A stretch of DNA of 64,000 bases, taken from assembly GCA_038025085.1 (NCBI GenBank), contig CM076142.1, positions 9,026,501 to 9,090,500 of the forward strand. The letters run 5' to 3'. Position 1 is the stretch's first letter, and each line of letters starts with the position of its first letter. This document shows, piece after piece, positions 12,017 through 21,343 of the stretch. The translations under genes and the position numbers were made by a program. Source of the DNA: Tetragonia tetragonoides. Lineage: Eukaryota; Streptophyta; Magnoliopsida; Caryophyllales; Aizoaceae. Below the pieces are notes generated by a model. It had not been told where the DNA came from. It did not search any database and saw only the letters and a program-made list of their open reading frames with translations.

Positions 12017-12990
12017 TGTTGGGGTAATATCCCAACTTGTGGGACCCAGTTGAGTAAAAGAGAAAAATGAAATGAAAAGCAAAAATGACAAAACCGAAGG
12101 CCCCATTCGGTAGAGTGACGTTGGGTTTGTCCATAAACTTGGGTCATTGACTTTGTGTTTGTTATGGCCCATTAGTTGAATGACAAGTGGACATATGGGA
12201 TTTTAGCTTGGTAAGGAAGCTTTTTGGTGAGTGGCTTCTCTAGAAAGCCAAGGACCATTATGCCGTATGATAAAAGGAGAAGACGACGGCATTTTGAAAG
12301 TGTGCCCAATTGTGGAGTGGTGCACCAGTGAGGTTGCCGCAAAATGAGAGCAAGGAGGTAGGGGCCTTTCTTGTCTTGGTGAGAGGCGGTAACAAGAGTA
12401 AAAGCCCAAGAGAGGGAGGGTTTCTCTTTGGTAGTGATGTAAAGCTCTCGTCTATGGTGAGGGACTTGAGAGTAGGAGATATCTAATTAGGGGGAGACCT
12501 AATTAGATATAGTGGAGTGACACAAATCACAGGTGAGTGAGAGTGTGAGATTCGGGTGGCGCGCTGCGGCTCGTGGTGTTAGCTGAGAATAAGTCGGGGT
12601 CACAGAATCGAAGAGGCTCTCATGTGGTGGTTTTGTGTATGTGGTGGATGATCGAGGTGGAGATAGTTCCGACACAGGAATAGACGGTATTCCGGTTCAG
12701 CGACATGTATCTGGTGAGATCTCTGGCATCCGAGAGGGTACTAATTAGTAGACGTTACTAGTTGTACTAGATGTAAAGATAATGTATACTTGTCGTGTTG
12801 GCATAGTGTTCGGTTCTTGTTGTACTCCCTTGATTATCATAGTGGATTATATTTGAGAGTGCGTGGAGATCCGCACCGTGGTTTTTACCCTTTATTTAAA
12901 GGGGTTTTCCACGTAAAAATATCGTGTGTTCGATACTCTTTTACTGTTTGTGTTGTGTGTTTATTTTGTGCTGCGCCAATTTCCCCAACA
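12017..12990 (+). repeat. 5' LTR
   Basis: Starts TGTTGGGGTAATATCCCAAC and ends GCCAATTTCCCCAACA, giving the 5'-TG..CA-3' boundaries and a short terminal inverted repeat TGTTGGGG/CCCCAACA. Length 974 bp. Open frames inside it are repeated identically in the 3' LTR and are not genes. Confidence 0.95.
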
Positions 12991-13008
12991 AGTGGTATCA
13001 GAGCTAAT
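12991..13008 (+). promoter_or_regulatory. Primer-binding site for initiator Met-tRNA
   Basis: AG followed by TGGTATCAGAGC, the standard plant match to the 3' end of initiator methionine tRNA, directly after the 5' LTR. It would prime minus-strand DNA synthesis. Confidence 0.9.
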
Positions 13009-13184
13009 GGTTGCGTTTCCGGCGGGTCGAGTGTTGCGGACCCGGGAGGAGTGTTTGTTGTTGCTGTTTTGGGGAACTTTGGGAACACACACAGTTTGTG
13101 CCGAAAGTGTAGATCCGACGGTGGCGAGTACGTGTTGACGGAAGCCATGGATGAGGTGTCGATCTGAGGCAAGTATCCCACAAG

Positions 13185-13200
13185 TTGTGAGGGGGAGATA
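13185..13200 (+). promoter_or_regulatory. Polypurine tract before the 3' LTR
   Basis: GAGGGGGAGA directly precedes TA and the 3' LTR start. It is the expected plus-strand primer and lies in the loop of an 11-bp-arm hairpin (13177-13187 with 13217-13227). Confidence 0.75.
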
Positions 13201-14174
13201 TGTTGGGGTAATATCCCAACTTGTGGGACCCAGTTGAGTAAAAGAGAAAAATGAAATGAAAAGCAAAAATGACAAAACCGAAGGCCCCATTCGGTAGAGT
13301 GACGTTGGGTTTGTCCATAAACTTGGGTCATTGACTTTGTGTTTGTTATGGCCCATTAGTTGAATGACAAGTGGACATATGGGATTTTAGCTTGGTAAGG
13401 AAGCTTTTTGGTGAGTGGCTTCTCTAGAAAGCCAAGGACCATTATGCCGTATGATAAAAGGAGAAGACGACGGCATTTTGAAAGTGTGCCCAATTGTGGA
13501 GTGGTGCACCAGTGAGGTTGCCGCAAAATGAGAGCAAGGAGGTAGGGGCCTTTCTTGTCTTGGTGAGAGGCGGTAACAAGAGTAAAAGCCCAAGAGAGGG
13601 AGGGTTTCTCTTTGGTAGTGATGTAAAGCTCTCGTCTATGGTGAGGGACTTGAGAGTAGGAGATATCTAATTAGGGGGAGACCTAATTAGATATAGTGGA
13701 GTGACACAAATCACAGGTGAGTGAGAGTGTGAGATTCGGGTGGCGCGCTGCGGCTCGTGGTGTTAGCTGAGAATAAGTCGGGGTCACAGAATCGAAGAGG
13801 CTCTCATGTGGTGGTTTTGTGTATGTGGTGGATGATCGAGGTGGAGATAGTTCCGACACAGGAATAGACGGTATTCCGGTTCAGCGACATGTATCTGGTG
13901 AGATCTCTGGCATCCGAGAGGGTACTAATTAGTAGACGTTACTAGTTGTACTAGATGTAAAGATAATGTATACTTGTCGTGTTGGCATAGTGTTCGGTTC
14001 TTGTTGTACTCCCTTGATTATCATAGTGGATTATATTTGAGAGTGCGTGGAGATCCGCACCGTGGTTTTTACCCTTTATTTAAAGGGGTTTTCCACGTAA
14101 AAATATCGTGTGTTCGATACTCTTTTACTGTTTGTGTTGTGTGTTTATTTTGTGCTGCGCCAATTTCCCCAACA
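13201..14174 (+). repeat. 3' LTR
   Basis: Same length and, as far as read, the same sequence as 12017-12990. Followed by the TATAG target duplication. Confidence 0.95.
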
Positions 14175-14179
14175 TATAG

Positions 14180-15214
14180 TCTATATTTTACACAAGTAAA
14201 ATAAAGGTTTCTACTTTTTCCAATATTAGACACTGAAATCAAACCACTAAAGGCGTATTAAGAGGTACTTAACTGAAGCAAACATTATGGAGGATTTGAT
14301 GGGCAACGAATTTAGCACTACAAAAAAGAATAGTAGGAACAATATCATTAGAGTTGCTAATAAGTGGGGGTTAGGTCTCTATTAGCGTTGAAAGGATGAA
14401 TATTTATAGAACAATGTGTAAGATAATGTTATTTTATAACTACTATGGTTTTGGTACTAAATAATCGTGATACCTACGCCATAAAGAAAACAATAGTCAA
14501 ATTGGACGAAAGATAATGTTGTCACTCCAACGACCAAAAAGGTTCATATTTTAGATTCTTTTTTCATATCACCTCTATTTATGTGAAACGCATTCTCCCC
14601 GTTGTTCATTTGCTGTGCGGTGCCTCACAGTCACACGATTTCAGTAATAACCACCGATTTGGCAATTACATCTCAAACGAGATCCATTTTCCTATCAATA
14701 AATCATGTAAGTTAGTTATTAATATTCAACTTTAAGAAACTAAGGGATAGATTATGAATGCCGTTCCAAGCTAGAGTTCGATTCGTATCATACTTTTGAG
14801 TTTTGATAATGGGTCTTATATGAAGTCACCTTAACATAATACCACCATTATAACCTGATAATCTGATATTAGCATGACGTCAGACTTGTTTGAGATGTTC
14901 ACATGTTGAGGGAGCCTCATATAAGAATTCGTGTACTTTTGATGAATTTATAAATCAAATTTATTTAAAAACATATCAATATGATCGTAATTTTTATTTA
15001 CCATAAAATCTGTAAAATTTGTAACGATTAAAAATCTATATATTTTTTAAAGGTATGGATTCAATCAAAATAAAATAGACATTTTCTTGGTAAGAATGTT
15101 CCGTTGTTTAGTTTTCTTATGTAAATCCAATCTATTATGTTTTACAAGTTTAATTTGGTTATATTTTTGCCTATTTCATTCCGCAAGTCCATTCTTATTC
15201 GTTTCACTTTGTAA
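14180..15214. other. Intergenic, no gene seen
   Basis: AT-rich sequence with only short chance frames. A lone CACTACAAAAAA at 14315 resembles a CACTA-transposon terminus, but no partner was found. Confidence 0.5.
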
Positions 15215-15771
15215 TAGAGCTGATCATTGGCGGATCCGGGTTGGACACGGTTTGGGCTTTTGATGAAAAAATTGTACAACATGACTAAAAGTTGTTGTTC
15301 TTGTCCGCCCATCATGGCTCAAAATTGTTGCTATGACCCGCCCTATTAATGACTGGGCTTTCCCGTGGGCTAATGGACTTTTTTTTAAAATTATTTTTTC
15401 AATTAATATTTAGAAGTTTTTACTGGTTTACAATAATTTATTTCACTATTAAAATGCAACTTAATTTCAAAATCAAGTTTAATACTCCACATAATCAGAT
15501 TTTGATATTTTCTCACCCAAAATAAGTCTTAACAATACAAAACAAACAACAAATAAGCTCACAATTTTTTAAGTAAAAGATTAATAAACGGGCCGAGCGA
15601 GCCCGCCCATGGGTCTATTTTGTGTTGTCCTTATCCGTCCATTTATTTAAATGGGTCGGACTAAGCCCGCCCGTTAAATAAATTTTTTCCAAAAATCTTG
15701 TCCATACCCCCCGCCAAATTACAGGTTAGAAGAATCGGGCTATTCGGGCTATCCCGTCTATAATAGCTCTA
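15215..15771. mobile_element. hAT-like nonautonomous element
   Basis: TAGAGCTGATCATTGGCGG at the left and TAGAGCTATTATAGACGGG (reversed) at the right are inverted, each leading into GGGC/GCCC-rich sequence (CCCGCCC, GGGCCGAGC). A related element with TAGAGTTG/TAGAGCCG ends lies at 34703-34982. The 8-bp target duplication is not preserved. Confidence 0.55.
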
Positions 15772-15847
15772 CACCGTAGATTCTGTTCAGATTAGTTTCA
15801 TTCCACACCAAATCGACGAGAAGCACAAATCCTAATTACCAAATAGT

Positions 15848-15849
15848 CC

Positions 15850-15894
<45 letters not shown>
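15848..15894. repeat. 7-bp minisatellite (CCATAGT)n
   Basis: About six perfect tandem copies of CCATAGT preceded by CCAGT, ending in CAGTCA. Likely length-polymorphic. Confidence 0.9.
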
Positions 15895-15895
<1 letters not shown>

Positions 15896-15939
15896 AGTCA
15901 CTTGTACAGTTATATGACCTCCCAGAAGAACCCAAATTG

Positions 15940-16090
15940 GGTTAGCCCATTTGTAAAGGTTCACAGTTTTGGGCCATACAGTAGCTTAAACGACTGTTGA
16001 GCAGCGAAAAAGGAGGTCAGTACTTAAGAAACGACCCACAATGAGCTCAAGGCCCAAAACCATGATTGCAAGTGCTGGGCTCGGAGCTTT
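15940..16090. promoter_or_regulatory. Cluster of TGGGCY (site II) motifs
   Basis: Four TGGGC/GCCCA motifs lie within 140 bp (about 15945, 15970, 16050, 16076). Such clusters bind TCP factors in promoters of plant housekeeping genes. Here no conserved frame follows on either strand; the first ATG downstream (16175) opens only a 10-codon frame. It could drive a noncoding transcript or be a decayed promoter. Confidence 0.35.
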
Positions 16091-16820
16091 ACAAGGAATT
16101 TAAAGGTACCCATTGTTTTCGTTTGAGAAATCAACCGCTATTTTGAAGTCTAAACCCAAATCCCAATTGTCACAATGCTGGTTGCTGAATTGCTGCTCTA
16201 TGTATGATGCACGGTAACTGTTCGATGAAAGTCCCCAGAGAGAATTTTCTGGTTTTGTGTCAATCTTGATGTATTCTTGCCCATTGATTGAAATATCACA
16301 GTACTTAGACCTGTAGTTTCACTTATATTGTGGAGAGAGATTATCAGATTACACCCATGAAATAGGACTTGACATCAGGGGAGGTTATAGGAGTAATATT
16401 TGCTGGGTTCACTCTTTTTGATGCTTCATGGGTCAATGCAAAATGTTGCATTTATAGTCTTAAATGGTTCTGGTCAATTGGATGGTTATGGGTTGCACAT
16501 GTTGCTTTCGTCTTAAAATGTTGGTTGTTTCTAAAGCTTCTGTTGATAGATTGATGAAGGATAAGGTCTTAAAATTAAGCTGCATAGCCATTTCCTGGAC
16601 CTGGTGAACTTAGTTGAAATCTTTGTATTGGAGCATTTTTGAAGTGTTTGAGAAATGGGAGAAGCAAATTTATGATGAAGTTTCATTGAGAAGAGAAAAT
16701 TCTTTGCCTCTGGTCTGTTTTTCGATATCGAAAATGATGCAGAAGTTTCAGGACTTGTCAAATTATATCATTTGGGGCATTTTATGTGTGATTAAGATTC
16801 ATCATCAACATCAACATTAC

Positions 16821-16972
16821 CCCAGTGCCTCCAAAGAGGCTCCCCGCCTAGGCAGGGTAAGGGGGGTCGGTTGTATGCAGCCTTACCCCTGTGAGAGTCT
16901 CAGAGAGGCTGTTCCCGTTTGACCCGAGATTCGAAGTGCGACGACCATCAGCAACTTCACAATAAATAAGAA
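16821..16972 (+). mobile_element. SINE-like fragment
   Basis: CCCAGTGCCTCCAAAGAGGC, CCTAGGCAGGGTAAGGGGGG, ATGCAGCCTTACCCCTGTGA and GAGAGGCTGTTCCCGTTTGA occur in order. This is a repeat common across plant genomes and usually grouped with tRNA-derived SINEs. It ends near AATAAATAAGAAG. No target duplication was found, so it is probably old. Confidence 0.6.
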
Positions 16973-17947
16973 GTGCTGACAGTTTATGAGCCATTTTGCT
17001 TTAGTCCATTATATTCCAAAGCCAAAAAGTAGTGAAGCTTTTGGCTCCAATGGAAATGGTGGACACAATGTGTGATTAAGATATGATTGAATTTAAAAGT
17101 TTCAAACGACCTCAGATTGCCCTGGTTTGATCAGGAATGAGCAAGCAATGATAAAAGGCAAGGAAAGTTCACTGTGAACTTTGAACTGCTGATTTGAGTA
17201 ACTAGAGTAATGGTAACTCCTACAATTTCCAGAACTCATTAGATCATCTCAAATGCAGCTTTTGTTCATTGTCCCTTCAGGGAAGGATGACATTGGATAA
17301 TAAACTCGGCATTTCTGAAGGTTGTCGACTCTCCCATTGAGTGGTTGGTTGCTGAGGAAACCTTGATACTAAATTTCCCTGTAGATAAGGTAATTTCTGG
17401 ATTAGAATGATTTCTTGACTTGTTGCTAATTTGTGTGTTTGATGCTAGCATAGTAGAATGCCATGATTAGCATGATGTCTAATTGTTTCATGTTACCTGC
17501 ATAGCCTATGAATTAATATTTGAAGTTTTTTGTAATGCTTGACTCTATTATGCTTGCTTGACTTGTCTGATAAAAATGATCTCCATTAATAATAGCCTTG
17601 TTTCTGATCCAGAGGGTTATAGAATTAAGGGGCATCTGGGATAAACTTTACTTGCATGGATGGAATTTTTCCCTAAACATGCCAACCATAGTTTGCAACA
17701 TAAACTACACATTGAATTAGTACAAGCTTCCCTGCTTCATGGCATCCATTTCAATCATGTGGTTTATCCAGGAAACAGTATGTAGAGGGTGTTCTATCAA
17801 GTTTTTTAGACCTTTTCTCAATATGATTATTCAATCAATTATATGTGGAGTGTGTTCTATACTTCTATCAGGTTTACGAGACCTGTTCTCAAAATATTTA
17901 GAACAGTGCACCATACGCAGAAGCATGATTTCATTTTGACATTCTAA
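16973..17947. other. Intergenic, no gene seen
   Basis: Unique-looking AT-rich sequence with only short frames. No motif recognised. Confidence 0.4.
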
Positions 17948-18236
17948 GTGGTCGTTTGGTTCTTTGTGGGAAGTTCTACTTCCTAGCAAGTTGTAATTCC
18001 CATGAATTAGAAGTTCCTCGGAAGCACAAAATGTTGTTTGGTAGGGAGTTGTACTTCCTGCAGGAAGCTCCACTTACCTGGGGGGACTAGGTAAGCAACT
18101 TACCCCACTATGTGGGAAGTAGAAGTTCCTGGAAATTGAAACTTCCTGCATTTTATGTTAACCAAACAACATGACGGTTTTGTACTTCCCATGAAGTGCA
18201 ACTTTTTGTGTTTTCTTTTGTCAGCCAAACAGCCAC
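17948..18236. mobile_element. PIF/Harbinger (Tourist-like) MITE
   Basis: GTGGTCGTTTGGTTCTTTG and GTGGCTGTTTGGCTGACAA (reversed) are terminal inverted repeats. TAA lies outside each end (17945-17947, 18237-18239). The interior repeats GGAAGT(T/A)GTACTTCC blocks in mirrored order. Length 289 bp. Confidence 0.85.
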
Positions 18237-18239
18237 TAA

Positions 18240-20150
18240 AACATTTACAGGACAGCTCTGTATTTCTATGAGCTGTTAAGTTTCTTCTAGCAGAGTCATG
18301 TGTGAGAAGCTCAAAGCCAAATAACTTACTAATGAAATTTTTGCCTCTCGGGTCTAACAGAACAAAAATAAGGTATTTGTGAGGCTGAACCACATAACCT
18401 TGTAAACTTTTAGCTCTCTTCCACTTTGCTCTCAAGTATTTTGATCTCTTTTGTAACAAATAACTGTATCCGATGTGCCATTTAAACAATAGAAGTAATA
18501 GCTTACTGGATCAATACAACCTGCATTATGGTTGATGGTATATAGATTTTTCTGAAAAATCTTTAATCAGGGAACTTTGAAGTAATGCAGTAATATAGAA
18601 ATTAATATTCTCTGAACCATTTCCACTGCTGTAGTCATGTAAGCTGGGTAAGCAAAGTCTATAATTGCTTCGGAGACTAAGGTATAAGCTTTGTGGCAAG
18701 GCTGTTCTTTCCAATGCCTGAAGAGTGAGGAAAAGGTTTCCTGCTTGAAGATTCATACCCCCTACCCATTTTTTGTCTCTCTCTGATATATCCCAATGAA
18801 AAGAAATAAATGAAAATGTTGAGCTACGTCAAGTGGTCAGCACTGCAGCTTTTTTTCCAATACATGAATTTTTTGCTAAGACTATGGCGCTGATGGTGGT
18901 GGCAAATCAATGATTATGATTCTGTAAGTGCAATTTTGCAGAGCTTTTGCTTGCATCTGAACCGGTTTACTTGGTGTCTAAACATAGGATGTAAGCCAGT
19001 TTTGAATATTTGGTGGCCCAACTTGTAATTGTAAATCTTCTCAGTCACTGTAAAACAATTTAGAGACTGCTGCTTTCCTACATCCCCTTTCATACCTGTC
19101 AGATTTGGGTGTGCTAATGACAAGGAGTTTTCTTTTCGATTGAGGACTGTCTGATCTTAATTTAGCCATTGATGGTGCAGAAAAGGGGCTATCAATAGCC
19201 TACTATAATATCATAGTGAAAAATTTCCCAAAATGATCAATGTAATGTATGGCAAAAGAGAAAAAATGGAGAAGTTTGGACGATTAGATGATCTTTGTGC
19301 AAAAGGAATGTGATTTCTCTTTTGTGGTCACAGTCAATCCTTCATCCATAACACTGCTGCATTTGCTGTTGTTTCTATTTTACATTTCAAGTAAAATGCA
19401 ATTACAGTTGTCATCTTTGACATAATGATAGACAAAGTAATAAAAAGGACTTTACATAATCATGGGGTTGGTTTGACTTTAAACTCAAGGCCCCTAATCC
19501 CAGATGACTTATTGAAATGCTATATGCTATCTTTTTTGCAGATACAACATGAGATCAAGGATAATTACGATTTAGCTTGGTTAAATGTCTATCGGTGATG
19601 TTTTATGCACGGCACATGATTAAATGATTACATGGTACGTTTCCTCTTGACTTGTTAAGTAAAATAGACTCAGTAATTGCATTTATTAAGGGATATTTTG
19701 AAGCACAAGAATAATTCCTTGCAGTAGTTTATGGCGCATTTCTTTCACATATTCATCCTATTTACTGGAGTCTGGATAATTTTTTTCCCTTTACCATAAA
19801 AAGGTACAGCATCTTCTTTTCTGGCTTTTTCACCATCTGAAGCACAGTAGAAAGGATAAAACTTTTTCCCTGTTTGTCCATACACCTTAGCATTTTAATG
19901 TAAAGCACCTTGTAGGGTTAATTATGACCCTTTACCACTTAAATGTCCCAACCCCCCTAATTGATTCTTTGATTGCTGATGAGTGCCCTTTTCTCTTTTT
20001 TCTTTGTTTTTCTATTTTACACTGGGGGCGGCGGTTGTCACTTGGTGTCTATTGTAGACAATTTTAAGTCATAGGATGAGTGAACTGCATGTGTCCTTGG
20101 ACTTCACCTGTTCATACTACAAAATTCTGGGGAGTTCAGAATCAGAAATT
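18240..20150. other. Intergenic, no gene seen
   Basis: Intron-like or intergenic AT-rich sequence. The longest frames (129 aa at 18489-18100 on the minus strand) show no domain and no codon bias that can be judged by eye. Confidence 0.4.
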
Positions 20151-20167
20151 ACTACCAGTTACCTGGC

Positions 20168-20345
20168 AACCTACTACTTCCCCTTTTATTGAGATAGCAT
20201 GGGTATCCAAGCTTTGCTTGACTAATCCCATGGGCCCTGAAATTAACGACCATGAAAACCTCCAGTTGCCCTGAGGGGACTCGAACCTTGAACCTTTGGA
20301 AACCTACTACTTCCCCTATTACTAACACCTGCGTCTTTTTCAAGC
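20168..20345 (-). mobile_element. SINE fragment, minus orientation
   Basis: Reversed, it contains the B-box GGTTCGAGTCC followed by CAGGGCCCATGGGATTAGTC and AAGCAAAGCTTGGATACCC, a block common to plant tRNA-derived SINEs, and ends with TCAATAAAA. A 16-bp direct repeat AACCTACTACTTCCCC lies at 20168-20183 and 20301-20316. No A-box is visible between the repeats, so the copy is 5'-truncated or rearranged. Confidence 0.65.
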
Positions 20346-20393
20346 TCTGTATGTGTATTGTGTTTTTGGTATGAAAGAGGGTTACGGTTAATG

Positions 20394-20600
20394 ATAAGGT
20401 GCTAGTTAACTGTCAACCTTCTGTCAATCTTCCTTAAGGTCTCGTTATGTTTAGTTATAAAAGGAAGGACAAGCACTTCAAGTTGTGTTGTGCACAGGAG
20501 AGGATGTTTAAATTTATCAAATAAAGTTATACAAGCATTGGAAGAAAGATCCAATGGTCTGACTCGGCTATTTATAAGGTGCTAGTTAACTGTCAACCTT
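20394..20600. repeat. 27-bp direct repeat, 180 bp apart
   Basis: ATAAGGTGCTAGTTAACTGT plus CAACCTT occurs at 20394-20420 and again at 20574-20600. The intervening 153 bp shows no terminal motif that would explain it as a transposon target duplication. Confidence 0.7.
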
Positions 20601-21149
20601 TTAAAGTGTTGAAGTATTGTCTTGTAGTAGCTCGTCCAAAGATTGGGTGCAAAGTAGGTTACAGAGGAATGAAGGGTCGGAGTAACATAGGATTATACCA
20701 TTTGAGTTCTATGGAAAACTAAACAAATTGGATTGTAGACTTCAGAAGTTTTTGTTAACCTGTTCAAATAAGTTGAAACCATCTTAAGGTTTTCTGCCAT
20801 CACTACTTCCTCGACTGAGAAATTTGGTGCTGAATCAGGCACAGAGATCTTGGTACTAATAATTTCATTCTCAAAACTAATAAAATATCACTAATAAGTA
20901 ATAAGGCATTATTCGGTGCAACAATAAATCTAGACGCCACAGAGGGTGTGGGACTATGGAGTGCGAATGTTATTAAATCATTGTTTACAATAGATTTGCC
21001 ATCCAGAACCCTGTTTTTGCCCAATCAGCACCTTTGGCCACTTTATGTCAAATGTCTTTTTCCGTTTCAGTAGGCTTAATACCATAAAAGCATACCTACA
21101 TCACCCCCTATCCGTGATTAGTGAATGGTTGTTAAATGAGAAATAATAA

Positions 21150-21340
21150 GTGTGTTTGGTTTGTGATTGTTGACTATGAAGGAGGGGAGGGGGTTGTTCT
21201 ATTTTCAACCTAGCTGATGAGAAATCTTGCTCTGTTTAGAGGAGTGGGAAAAAAAGGTGGCTTGACTTCCTTTCAGTCATTTTAATGAAATTACTGCATT
21301 TTGCAAATTTTATCGTTCATTGTGCTCGCAAACCAAATGC
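21150..21340. mobile_element. PIF/Harbinger (Tourist-like) MITE
   Basis: GTGTGTTTGGTTTGTGA and GCATTTGGTTTGCGAGC (reversed) are the ends. TAA lies on both sides (21147-21149, 21341-21343). Length 191 bp; the interior is not strongly mirrored. Confidence 0.7.
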
Positions 21341-21343
21341 TAA

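Larger units (their letters stand above)
12017..14174 (+). mobile_element. Complete nonautonomous LTR retroelement with minimal interior
   Basis: Two LTRs of exactly 974 bp start TGTTGGGG and end CCCCAACA. Between them lie only 210 bp, with no gag, protease, reverse transcriptase or integrase. A primer-binding site and a purine tract are present. TATAG occurs directly outside both ends (12012-12016 and 14175-14179) as a 5-bp target duplication. By eye the two LTRs look identical and every landmark is offset by exactly 1184 bp, so insertion was recent. The primer site is of the kind common in Copia elements. It differs from classical TRIMs in having long LTRs and must have moved using proteins from another element. 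Confidence 0.95.

Noticed and set aside
12203..12409. 68-codon minus-strand frame, identical at 13387-13593
   Set aside because: Both copies lie in the LTRs and are chance frames; repetition follows from the LTR duplication, not from coding.
12885..13331. 148-codon minus-strand frame across the interior and LTR
   Set aside because: It runs opposite to the element and has no gag or pol similarity.
14315..14330. CACTACAAAAAA as a CACTA-transposon end
   Set aside because: No inverted partner, subterminal repeats or target duplication found.
18100..18489. 129-codon minus-strand frame
   Set aside because: Partly overlaps a Tourist-like MITE and shows no domain.
20270..20300. B-box match as a tRNA gene
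   Set aside because: No cloverleaf stems or A-box at tRNA spacing; surrounding sequence is a SINE 3' block.
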